From positions 2,209,934 through 2,273,933 of the forward strand of contig VXAY01000172.1 of NCBI GenBank assembly GCA_013399855.1: a stretch of DNA of 64,000 bases. Reading direction: 5' to 3'. The translations under genes and the position numbers were made by a program. The DNA comes from Oxyruncus cristatus (lineage: Eukaryota > Chordata > Aves > Passeriformes > Cotingidae). The notes under the pieces are model-generated. The model was not told where the DNA came from. It did no database searches and saw nothing but the letters and a program-made list of their open reading frames with translations. Positions 1 through 12,176 of this stretch are shown piece after piece; the first letter of the stretch is position 1, and every line of letters begins with the position of its first letter.

Positions 1-2730
1 GTTGGTCATCCAATTTCCAGTTGTCTGGTGTAATTGTCCCTTTCAAAGGGATCATTTGAAGCAGAGCTTCGTCTTCTTTGTGAATGTCAGTAAACTAAGC
101 TTGTTAGTGTACAGTGTGAAGGCCAAAGCTGAATTCCTGTGGGTATTCACAGCCTTTAATAAATAGCGCAGCAGTGCCGAGGAGGAATCATTCCTTACAC
201 CCACTCGCCCTTAAGATGTTTCCCTTCGGTTCAGAAATGAATATTCAGCTGAAAAGTTATACATTTTGTGTCTTTCAAAATATTCTTAGCACTGCATAGG
301 AGTCAGTCTTGCAGAAGGGTGGGATGGGTTGGGTTTTTTTTTCCGCCTACCTTCTGCGGGGAAGATCTGGAGCCAAGAAGTAGCTGTTAGACTTTGAGGT
401 TTGTCTGCTTATTTGTTTGAAGTTGGGGTTTTTTTTTTGGTCTGGTAGTGCTGTTTCCTGAGCTGTGGAGCTCCTGCTCCATTTTCTCAGGGCAGGGTTG
501 GCATGTTAGTGTGGCATGAGAGGTCCGACCATTAGTTTATCAGGCTGTTGACACAAGATTTTGCTGTGACATGTTCCCTACTCTGCCAAACTGGAACAAT
601 TAGGGCTAAAGCTCATTATGGGGAGTGCCCACTTAAAGAAGGTTTTTTTGAGCGATCAGGGAATTTCTTTTAGGAGAGTGGCTGTTTTTGCAGTTATTTT
701 GCAAAGGGAAAGAATAGTTTGAGGGTTTTTCAAGGAAGGAGGATTGTTTATCGATGTCATTTTTGGCAATGGTTTCGTTTGAATGGTTTTAGTCACCTCA
801 TAGTTTGAAGTATGTAACTGAAATTTTGCGAGAGTGTGGGCTTGGGGCATTAAGAATAATGAAAAGAAGGGCTGGCTGAAATGTGTTGCAGTACTCCTAG
901 TACTGAATGATTGGATGATAAAATGCTGGAGGAAATTGCTTGTAGATAAACGAAAGCAGTGCGTGCAGGAGTGGGGGGTCACAATGCAGTGTATGCCCTG
1001 ATGAGTGCTGCACCAGACGTCAGCTGCTCTGGAAGGAGACTTTGTGGTCATCCTGTAAAAATGGCAGCATAATGATTGATAAAAGAAGTCAGTACTTGTT
1101 AGTGAAGGAACAGAAAACAAAACAGAAAGCATGAACGTGCTACTGTGTAAATACGTGGTGCTCCCCTGTCTTCAATACCATATGTAGCTTCGGTCCTCCC
1201 TGTCTTCCATCTCGCCTCCTACAGCCCATGGAATGTTGTTAAGAAGAAGAAAAATCCAAAGTATGGGGTGACAAAGAGCCACCAGGAGTCCTCGGTCTGG
1301 AAAGAGGCACGCAGAAATGATGGATGTCATTAAGGAGATGGAGAATGAGCGTCCACTGTCCTTCCCAGGACATGAGAGCACGTGAGAGCTGTGAAGAGAA
1401 AGATGATGGCTTTTTAGGCAGCTCTGGGGCTGTCAAGCTTGTACTGCCAGCCAGTTTGCTTTCTGAATTCAATAAGGAGAGCGCAAGATGTGGCTATGTG
1501 GTAGGAGGTATGGGAGTATTTTCTCCTGGATGGGATAAGCCAAGCCCTGCCCAAGGGAACTGGATTACATTCCAGCCAGTGCCAGAGAGCAGTCGCTTGA
1601 TGCTGTTGCTCAAGGCAGGCATCTGCTGGGTTGTGTCTGTGGTGTAACGGGTGGTCTCTGCTAGTTTGAGCACCCACTGGCTTTGTGTGACTGGGATGCA
1701 TCTGACCAGTAGCTCAGTCTAAAGCCACTTTAAACATAATTCCATGTTGTACAGTATGTGTTGTCTGAAGCCTTGAACCCTACACACGAAAAACTAAGAG
1801 ATTTTGGAATTTGTAATCTGTCTGCGCATTAGCATCTCATCTGTAAGATGTACCATTTGTCTAAGACATTTCCTCTGGAAATAAATGTCATGCAATGTTT
1901 CTGAAGCATTTCAAAGATGTAGAAATGAACACATGAAAGTAATTATGCATGCATGAAGAATCCTGTAGAATCTGAATGAGAATTTGAAGTCCTAGAGTTC
2001 TTCTAGGAAAGTGCAAGCAGGAAGCTGAACATGGACCAGGGAAGGGCAACAAATTCATGAGGCTGATGATTAAGAGAGGATTTCCAGTATGTGAAGAGAG
2101 ACTGTGCTCTGATAGAGTTGCATTAAGTGAACCAAAGTAATGATATATGATTATTGATGATAATTCTGGTGTTGTTAACTATTTTGTTGCTGATTTTGCC
2201 AGTTGATATTACAGTCTTTGTTGGTATAGCTTGTTCAATATATGTACTCTGTTGTTCTTAATGTTTCTTATCTTAAGCTGTCTTACTTTCCCCTCTCCTG
2301 CTCCAAAAATAATTAAATGCTGTTTAATCATGACCAACCAGTTTAGGTAACAAAATGCTCTTGGTCACTCTTGTAGAAGAAAAAAATACAGTAAAGAAAA
2401 ACACAAATACAGTAAAGAGGTAAATAGATGTACAGTAAATACTGACAAATACAGTAAAGAAAACTTGTATTTCAGTGATTTGAAGTAGCTGAAGTTTTTT
2501 TTCATTTCATGGGAAGTTTATGAGCTTGTGTTTGTGAATGGTTAGACACACAACTATTAGGAAGAAGAGGAGAAATCCCAAATGACCTTTTTTCTTTTTT
2601 TTTTTTTTTGTATTTTCCCAGAATTCCATTTTGGATGTTCTGATGATCTGCAGGAAGTCTGAGTTCCCAATTTAACACTTCGGTTAAGTTCTTAATGTGG
2701 AATGATACCAAAGTTCGTACTGTGAAAGTA

Positions 2731-3008
2731 AATCATAGAATCAGAGAATATAAAATAGTTTGAGTTGGAGGGGACCTTAAAATCATCTAGTTCCAACCCC
2801 TGCCATGGGAAGGGACATCTTTCACTAGACCAGGTTGCTCAGAACTCCATCCAGCCTGGCCTTGAACACTTTCAGGGGTGAGGCATCCACAGCTTCTCTG
2901 GGCAGCCCATTCCAGTGCCTCACCACCCTCACACTCCTCTTCCTACTATCTAATCTAAACTTACTCTCTTTCAGTTTGAAACCATTCCCCCTTGTCCTAT
3001 CACTAAAT
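2731..3008 (-). repeat. CR1 LINE 3' fragment
   Basis: On the + strand this begins with the inverted CR1 3' terminus (ATAGAATCA-like octamers) and continues through the inverted CR1 tail: AAGGTCCCCTCCAA-type, the 'ACTAGACCAGGTTGCTCAGA' stretch, and the 'TTCTCTGGGCAGCCC' stretch. The element therefore reads on the minus strand. It is a 5'-truncated copy, as most CR1 copies are, and holds no intact ORF. Confidence 0.9.
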
Positions 3009-4103
3009 TTGCTTTGTTAAGGCTCATACAGGACTAATTCAGCCTTAATCTAGAAATCTTCTTGTGTGTTGCAGTAACGTGCAAGTAGGTGGAAACTTCG
3101 ATTTTTCTGAAGTGTAACATGACTGGAGAAAATCCCTGTCTTTGGTGTGTTGCCTAGTTCTACTACTATCCTCCATTTTATCCCTGGGAAAATACCTAGT
3201 TTAACTTTCAGTGTGAAACTCTGCTGATCAATATGTTACAAGCATAGTAAAGTTCAAGAAATTGCCTCCATTACTATCTTGAGATGAGAAATTGATTTAG
3301 CTGCATTCTCTCTCTGTTAATTCGTCTGTACTTTACGTTCCCATAAAAGGTATTATGTGCTCCTTATTTTCCAGCAGCGTCATCAATCCTAATGAAGAGA
3401 GAGGACTGAAAATTTATATTGTGCATATGGGATAGCTGATCTCTGACTTAGGTCTTAATTTGTAAATGTTGCTGTAGGCTTCACTTCTCAGCTTTTCCTT
3501 ACTGTGCTTTGGTTGTATGCAAAATCTAGGGGCTGGGATGGAAGCAAAACTGAAGAATATGGCATAGGAATACAAAATTAGATTGCTTTTTAATCTAAAC
3601 TTCAAAAAATGAGATGCTGATTAAAATTTAATGAAAAGAATTAAAACCTCATTTGTGAATTTTATGTACTTTTGTAGTGTTTGGTCCCGAATTAATTATG
3701 TTGGGACTGTTTTCAGTATTTATCAGCCATCAGTTCACTACCTCTGCCTCCAAAATGCCCAAACTTTTATTTTTTAACTGGGGTATTATACATGAGAGCT
3801 TTGCACGTATCTGATGATTTAGGTACATCTGCATATGGGTGTTATTGTAGCTCTAATGATGAAGGTAGAATAGTGGGAAAAGCAGCAAAAACAAAGAAAA
3901 CCAGGAAAGGGTTTTCCTGGGCATTCCTGTTGTTTTTCCCGGCGTCCATTGGCCTGGCCTCTTGCAGGAAGGTATCAGGGATGGTTTGTCTGCAGAATAT
4001 TTTGGCATTTTTAGGCTTAATACGAGCATTTGTTGTTCAGAGCAGATGGATAATTGAAAAAGAAAGCAAAGCGATATACTGTGACTTTGGTCACAGCTCA
4101 TGA

Positions 4104-4870
4104 TAACACAGAATAACACAGAATATGCTGAATTGGAAGGGACCCACAAGGATGATGGAGTCCAACTCCTGGCCCTTTGCAGGACTATCCCCAAGAATCA
4201 CACCATGTGCCCAAGGGTATCATAGAAATGCTTCTTGAACTCTGGCAGGGCTTGGTACCGTGATCTCTTCTCTGGGGAGCCTGTTCCAGCGCCCAACCAT
4301 CTGTGAAGAACCTTTTTCTAATATCTGATCTAATTTTTAATATCCAAACACCCCTGACACAACTTCAGGCCATCGCCTCGGGTTCTCTCACTGGTTACGA
4401 CAAAGAAGAGTTCAGTATCTGCCCCTCCTCTTCCCCTCACAAGGAAGTTGTAACTGCAGTGAGGTCTCCCCTCAGTCTCCTCCAGGCTGAACAGAGCAAG
4501 TACCCTCAGCTGTTCTCATACAGCTTCCCCTCAAGGCCCTTCACCATCTTCATTCCCTCCTTTGGACACTCTCTAATGGCTTAATATCTTTCTTACATTT
4601 TGGTGCCCAAAACTGCCACAATATTCAAGGGGAGGTCATGCCAGTGCAGAGCAGAGCGGGACAATCCCCTCCCTCACCTGGCAGGTGATGCTTTTTGCCT
4701 GATGCCCCCAGGACACGGTTGGCCCTCCTGGCTGCCAGGGCACTGCTGACTCATATTCAACTTGCCAGTGACCAAAACCCCCAGGTCCCTTTCCGTGGCA
4801 TTGCTTTCCAGCATCTTATTCCCCAGTCTGTATGTACATCCTGGGTTGCCCCATCCCGTATGCTGGCAAG
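4104..4870 (-). repeat. CR1 LINE 3' fragment with remnant reverse-transcriptase tail
   Basis: The left edge carries the inverted CR1 end (ACAGAATAACACAGAAT). Going right, the minus strand encodes a decayed piece of the CR1 ORF2 C-terminus, including an [12 protein letters not shown] motif near 4780-4800. The copy is interrupted by stops and frame changes. The 3' part differs from the common chicken CR1 consensus, so it is an older or divergent subfamily. Edges are estimated by eye. Confidence 0.85.
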
Positions 4871-5812
4871 TTCTAAACAGTTGTGTTAAACTGGGACAAA
4901 AAAATCCCCAACATTTTGTCACTTGGCTCCATGTATATTAACCTTGGGTTTTCTATGTGTGTCTGAGTATTTCCTCTTACAAACAGAAATGGTACACATT
5001 TGTCTGTCCTCTAGAACACTTAGTATGCCTTTTACAGACCTGGAGGTGTTAATTACCAGTATAAAAACCAAGTCGGGTATTGCACTGTGTACATGTTGAT
5101 TTGTTAAAACTTGTCTTATTTTGACAAAGAGGTAAATTCATGGATTTGTTTAGAAAAGTTGTATGCAGGTGGGATGCAAGCAGGTTTGTGTTTGGGGACA
5201 TATGTAGCGTTTTAGGTCATGTTTGCAGCAGGATGTGGATGTGCACAGATTTTAGTTACTGGGGCTCAACGCGATAATGTTGTAAGGAAAAACTTACTTT
5301 GATCCAAGAAACTCCATGTATCCCTGGGTGATGCTTCCGGCATTTGCCATCAGCTCAGGTTTTCTGTTGAAGAATTATGTTTTAGGCAGGTCAGGCTTTG
5401 TAAGGGGCTTTGCTGTATCTCATGGTGCGTTTTGATGGGTTGGTGTCTGGATTGTGTGGTGGACCTGTCTGTTTTCTGTGGGCTTGGGTTTGTGTTGTTG
5501 GTTGACTGAGGGAGGGCACATGTTCTATGCTGGACTTGAGGGGCGGCTTCTTGCTGTGTGTAGTAGTGTCACAGTGCTTGGGACTTACTATGAAAGATTT
5601 TAAAAGAATAATTTAAGCAAGTGAATCTAGCATAAAGGTGAGAGGAAGTAAATGCTGATTGACCTCACTGAGATTTGTCTGTAATCATTCCTAAATTTTT
5701 CTTCTTAAGCCTGGAATGTTTTTCCAAAACCGGCAGGGCTCAATGTGAATGAAGAGTTTTCCACTGATATCATGGAGCTGTGAATTGCACCCTAAGCTTC
5801 CAGGCTTGTTTT

Positions 5813-6640
5813 ACAGAATCGCAGAATACCAGATTGGAAGGAACCTCAAGGATCATCTGGTACAATCCACAAGACTTGGCATGTTTTTGCGGTACTCTCT
5901 AAGGTTCTTGTTAGCCCACTCTTCCAGCCTACCCAGGTCTTCCTGCAGGGTGGCTCTCCCTTCGAAAGCTTGTGCTTCCCTGCTTAGCTTGGTATCACCA
6001 GAAAACTTTATCCGGGTCCACTTAGACCATCTTCCAGATCACTTTTGAAGGTATTAAACAGCGATGGGCTCAGTGTTGGTCCCTGGGGGACCTCACTTGT
6101 GCCAGGTTGCCATTTGGAAAAGGAGCTGTTTACCAACACTCTCTGGGTGCCACCTATCAGCCAGTTTTCCACTGATCCACAGGGATCATTTGTCCAGACT
6201 GTAACGCAGCAGTATCTCTAGAAGGAGGCTGTGGGAAACTATTTAAAAGTGTTGGAGAAATCCAGGTAGACAGTGTCCACTGCTTGCCCCACATCAAGAG
6301 CTTTGTTGTAGGCGGCGATCAAGTTTGTCAAGCACAATTTGCCCTTGGTGAATCCACACTGGCTTTTCCCAATCACGTGTTTCGTTTGCTTTGAGATAAC
6401 CCCCTGCAGGATTCGTTCTGTAACTTTCCCAGGGACTGAAGTATGGCTGATGGGCCTATAATTTCTCGGATCCTCCTTTAAGCCCTTCTTGTAGATGGGA
6501 ATGACATTAGCTGCCTTCCAGCCTTCTGGAATGTTCCCTGATCTCCATGACTTCTCTAAGGTTATGTAGAGTGGCCTCACAGTGATGTCAGCCAGCCTTC
6601 TTAATACCTCGGGTGCTGAGGGCCTTTCCTAAAAGCCATC
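5813..6640 (-). repeat. CR1 LINE fragment with partial ORF2 (reverse transcriptase)
   Basis: The left edge has an inverted CR1 end (CAGAATCGCAGAATACCAG), and the minus strand at 6239-6580 still has an open 113-codon piece of ORF2. Visible reverse-transcriptase landmarks are the NYRPIS block, the QCGFTKGK block and YLDFSNTFK, a decayed form of the F-D-catalytic-Asp motif (palm motif A). The catalytic YADD box is not in this fragment. It is a dead, truncated copy. Confidence 0.88.
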
Positions 6641-9600
6641 TAGGTAGCAGCATTTACAAAAACAAATGTGTTGTTTTCATTTAAATAATTCAAGATGCCT
6701 TGTCTAGATATCTCTTCTGCACTGGGTGACAGCCTGATTGTTATCTTCTGCATCTTTGACTTTCATTAATCCCTCCCTTCCTGATTTCTATACCTTCTCT
6801 TGTTTGTGTGAGACTCATCATGTAGGTTGTGAGCTCTGTGACAGCAAATCTCCTCTCCATGAGAGAAGCCACTGGGTTCTGTCAAAGCAGCCTGGGATGC
6901 TGTGAAATCTTTATGGTCTCTGCAGTAGAGGCAAGATGTTGTTTTATTTATTGCATCAACATAACCCATTCCTCATTTTGCAGTAGGTGCCAAGCTGAGT
7001 AAAAATTAAAGATTCGTGTACTTGTATTTCAGTCTGTAATTTGAAGGACTGTGGATGTATCAATCCCAGAGCTTTGACAACGAAGCAGTCTCTCACTGTC
7101 AGTATGGGAAAGGGGTTCTTGGTGGTTCTTCGAAGGAGTTGAATCCTGGTAAATGTTCTCTGCAATAGTGACTTAAAGGAGAGAGTAACCTGGAGATACT
7201 GCATTGAATAGAAGTTAGTATTTTGTTGTGTTACAGTAGGAAGCTCATTGCCACAGGTCTGCTCGTGCTTTGGACCAAGCTGGTAATAGAAGATAGTAAC
7301 CTGTGGGGAAAAACTAATTTTTGCATTCTTTTGCTTTGTTTAGATACATCACTCTGAGACCACAGAATGAAAGCAGCATGAAATGTTATGGCAGAGACAG
7401 CACAAGATACAAGAATCTCACAAATGCTCAAAAATCAGGTAATGTCACAGCATCATATGTGCAGTTTCTCTAAGGCTGGCTTGTTTAATAGATTCAGTGC
7501 TTTTTGACTGTTTTCCAGAATTTGGGCTTCTGAGTCTCTGACTTTATTGATGGGCTTCTCAAATATGATTAGTTGTGCATTGGCTGTGTATCTTGTAAAA
7601 TATGGTTTCACAGTATGTATGACACCGGAGATACACATTTTTATCTTTCTTAAAGGACTACTTTGGCTGCGTTGTCTCATAAAAGCAAAAGGACATTATC
7701 TTAATCTGAAAAAAAATAAAAGCAGTGGGCATGGTGGTCAGTTCTGCGTAACCATTTGACCTGGTTCCGTTGCTCGATACCAACATGGTGTAGGTTAGAG
7801 GAATGGACTTTTCAGAGGGTCCTGCAGCTTCATTTCTGAAAACTCTTTGGGGAGACACCAGGCTTAAAAGAGCTGCTCCCTCCCCACTGAGAGCTTAGCC
7901 ATATGCTATTTTCCACGTACTACTACTTCTGCTTGGTTTTTTTAATTATTTATCTGTCTCAGGATGTTTCCTCCTTGCCTGTTTTTGGAAATCCTAGCAT
8001 GCGTTCTTTGATTGTTTCGGAGCATTTACAGTTACAGAAGAAGGCAATCACATTACACACTGCAGAGTGTAAACACTGCAGAGATCAAGAAGAAACTGGT
8101 TAAGTGCGTTACAAGAGTGCTCACCTTGAACTAAAATTGTATGTGCTTATCCTGGCTGTGGTAACAGCAATAGCTGATGCATTGATGTTTGAGTGAAAAG
8201 GCTTAAAAATTGCTCCCCCTCCTCCAAATCAACAGCAGGGACCAGAGACTGTAATGTAGCCACATAAAATAAGTGAGCAAGATCTAACCTCTCTGTCCTA
8301 AGATCTTCATACCCGTGGCTTTTTATGTCTGCAGAACTAGGATCTTGCTGGGGTGTAAGAAGTCACTCAGTTCAGTAATAGAAGGAAACTAAAATACGAA
8401 GTTGAGGGCAATTTTGCTAATAGGACATGTTTGCTTTCCAGGAAGCATTTGAGAGTATTGCCCTCGGCAGAAGGGACTACGATTTATGTCATCTAAGCAG
8501 TCAGTAAACCCAGGCCGGCTGAAGAGATTTCAGTTAAAGTTTCACAGACAGCTTCAGCCTTGATCAAATATGCAGTAATGTATTGTTGAATATTAAAAAA
8601 AATAAACTACTCTGTTTATCACTTTAATTAGTGCTGTCTTCGGTAAGCTTTTAGTCAGTTAGTCATGGAATATGCAATTCAAGTGCCCTTCTGGCCTTAG
8701 TCAAGGCTTGTCTTTTATTTTTGTTTTTAATCAGTATTGTGAGGAGATCACATAATTTTACATTTACCATTTTTTATGAAGTAATGTGATACCTGCGTCA
8801 GTTGCAGTTCTCCGAAGCCTTCAGAGTACCTTGAAACTGTAACACCAATTCACTGACAGCAAAGATAGTCAGATTTGTTGAAGCAACCTTCTTCATTTCT
8901 TTGGGACTCATGAAATTGTATCTCCCTTAAACTAAATTCAGTTAATGGCTTTATTTAGAAATCAGCCTCCTCTTCTTGAATAACCAGAATTCTGTTAGTT
9001 TGGGGGAAAAAAAGATTTTCATTAAATTACCACTGCCTCAGAATGCATTTTCTACTTACAGCTTAGATCAAAAAGAGAGGAAAATGTTTCTTCTTGTTTA
9101 TCTTCCTTTCTCCTCCCCCTTTTCTAGAGACTTTCCTGAGGTGATCAACTGTTGGTTTTGCTGTTGGGTTTTTTTTGTTGTTGTTGTCTTTTTTTAAACT
9201 TCATTGAAGTAGAGAAATTTCTCGGTTCCTCTCCCAATGCCATCGTTGTTCTCCCCTCCCCCAAGCCCAATGTGTTCTTTATTAAACTGAATTAGGACAT
9301 GCTAGTCACTCTTAAGAGTGGAAATGGGAACAGCTTAAATGAGCAGCCACATGAGACTCAGCAGCCTTTCCAACTGCACTGCAGAAGAAGCTCAGCTGCA
9401 AAGGGAATGATAATTTTTGAAGGATTTGTGCAACTGTTGAAGAATTACCAGCATTAATATTAAAAAGCAGCTAATCTGTTTTTCCCTTTCCATTTTAAGA
9501 GTGTATAACTTTCTTACTGTGCTTGCTATAAAAATCAGTCTACTAAATATTTTGCTTCTCTTCAATCCTCCTCACTTTTGTAATGCCTTTGTTTGAGTAC

Positions 9601-11697
9601 TTTCTCATATACTGAAGTGAGGGTTTTTGTTGGTGCTGGTTTTGCCTAAAAATGCCAACCTTGGGGTTTGTAGACAGATATGGACATGGGTTTGAGATCT
9701 CTGCCATCCAAAACCAGCCAAAATTGAAGTGCAGTAGAAACCATAGAAGCAGTTGTATCCAGGATTGGGATGAAAAGGTTTTCATCCTTTTAAGCGTTTG
9801 TCCTTGAGACAGCTATAAAAAATTACTGGTCCTTGAAATCCATATTGCTACTTCAGTGTTTATTCTAACTAAAATAGCCATGATCCTGATACCTTTTGAC
9901 CCTTATTTTCAGTCTCTGCTTCTCTTTATTGCTATATCAGATGTCTTTGGGCTTCTGTAGGTACTTTAAAAACAATAGTAGATCTTTGAGTTATCATCTC
10001 ACCTCTCCTTCCCTTTTCCTCTCTGCTGGTTCACCCAACCACCTTGCTCGGCGTTCAAAATTATTCATTCTGTTTGAGCACTGTGCTACTTTTTTTCACA
10101 GACTTATTTTCTGTGCCAGAAAAAAAAAAGAAATGGAGCTGGGGCTTGAACCCTGGCTACATGAAAATTATGAGGACAAACCTGGTAACTAAACAGCCTG
10201 GAAGAGCATGGGGGTCTTTGAAATATACCACCTTTCTTCTCCCAGTTCTGTGCTTCTCAGCCTTCCAGCACTACTCCTGTCTGGAGATACAAGGGTAGCG
10301 CCAGCCTCACACCTGAGAGCTGGGTTTAAGCTATGCAGGTGCATCCATTCTTTGGTAGTGCTTAAGTGTTCTTAGGCAGTGCTCTCTTGTTTTTTAAGGC
10401 TGCTCTTCATTGTGGGTTCACAGTGGTGTAGTGCCCAGCTGAAAACCATGGCTGTCTGTGCTGTCCCTTAAAAGGCTGGGTTATGGTCAGCCTGTGTGGC
10501 AAGGGCTGCTGGTGGCATTGGTGTTTAGCAGAATGGAGCAGGGAAGGAACTGCTGTTTATTCCTGTGTCTGTCCTAAAGGAAATTGGAGAGCAAGATGAT
10601 GTGAATGATGGCTGTCTTCATTTAGGAATAGCTTGGCAGGAGATCTGACAGTTCTGAATAACAAAACAGGTCAATAAAGACATTCTCATAAAAAAGGCTA
10701 AAAATTGAATAAGATAAACCCTGGTTTGTTTCTGTTGAAGCTAATGGGGGGGAACACATTGAAGCAAAAGAAGGGAAGGGACAACTTGATTTTGGATTTT
10801 ATCTTATCTGCAGTTAAGAATGAAGCATATATTCTAATAGCAGAAAGACAGCAACTTGAGAAAGCCCTGTCTCAGCCTGTACGACTGAGGGGTGGTAAGG
10901 CACGATTGAAACATATCTGCAGTGTTGGGAGAACACACAGCAATGACACATTTCTGGAGCAGGCATGCCTCAAGTGTTACAAAACACAGTTTAGGCTGCT
11001 AAGAGTGGTGGTTAAGCTTGCTTTAGCTGATGTGTTTTTGTCCCAGAGGGAGGGAGGGACGCAAGAGGGGATGGTGCCCCAGCACATGAGTATCTGCTTG
11101 ATGCTGTTGCTTGTGAGTATGTGCAGGTACTCTGTCCTGAAGAAGCTGTTTGAACGTGGAGGGGTGTTTTCTTTTGGGTTTTTTTTTCATCTGCCAGCTT
11201 ACCCAGTCTTCTTTTTTCAGGCTAACTAGTAATTAATCTAGTTACTAGTAATAAAAGGATGTAGATGTTTTGCTTAAAGGAACAGCTGAAAAACTTTTAA
11301 GTTGGACAAACCATAGGATCCAGTTCCCTTTTGAAACACAGCCATGCAGCCTACTGGGATTGGTTAGATCAGTGCAGTGCTGTAATAACTTTACAGCCTT
11401 TTAATGAGCCTGCTTCCTTCAGCATCTGCTCTTGTACAGTCTTTTGTCATCCCTCTCCATTAACTCAGTTCTGAAACTGGCTCTGGCTGGTTTTGCAGCC
11501 CACACCCAGCCCAACTTTCCTGCATCGACTTATTTGGAGTGGATGGCTTGTTCTGAAATTCATGTGAATTTAGGCAGTTCGATTGCGTGACTGTGGTTTG
11601 ATCTGTTATTTACTCAATTTGAAAAATTTTACAGGTTTTGGCTTCTGTGGTGTGTGATGGAGCTGGGAGTGTTTCACTGTCTGTTGTCTTCTCTAAG

Positions 11698-12176
11698 TTC
11701 ATAGAACGGCCTGGGTTGGAAGGCACTTTAAGATCACCCAGTTTCAACTATTCTGCCATAGACAGGACACCCTTCACTAGACCAGGTTGCTCAGAGCTAC
11801 ATCTAACAGGGCCTTAAACACTTCCAGGAGTAGGGCATCCACAGCTTCTCTGGGCAACCTGTTCCAGTGTCTCACCACCCTCACAGCAAAGAAGTTTTTC
11901 TTAATATCTAATCTAAACCTACTCTCCCTTGGTTTAAAACCATTCCCCCTTGTCCGGTCACTACAAGCTCTCGTAAACAGTCTCTCTCCATAGGCTCTCT
12001 TCAAGTACTGGAAGGCCACAATTATGTCACCCTGAAACTTTCTCTTTTCCAGACTGAACAATCCCGGTTCTCTTAGCCTTTCCTCACAGGAAAGGTGCTC
12101 CATCTCTGTCATCACCTTGATGGCCCTTCTCTGGACTCACTCCAGTAGTCAATGTCCATCCTGTGCTGGGAACTCC
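11698..12176 (-). repeat. CR1 LINE 3' fragment
   Basis: Inverted CR1 3' end at 11698 (TCATAGAACGGCCTGGGTTGG), followed by the inverted tail and part of the end of ORF2. On the minus strand, 11777-12115 is open and shows the CR1 C-terminal pattern (for example FRLDIKKNFF and VVRHWNRLP). This is CR1 protein, not a host gene. The right edge is estimated where similarity to the CR1 tail fades, near 'CTGGACTCACTCCAG'. Confidence 0.9.

Noticed and set aside
656..1132. 158-codon minus-strand ORF near the left edge
   Set aside because: Low-complexity Ser/Thr/Phe composition, no domain, no splice or promoter context. Likely chance.
10705..11229. 174-codon + strand ORF
   Set aside because: Opens from a TTG, has no recognisable domain, and ends in a T-rich low-complexity stretch. 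Likely chance.
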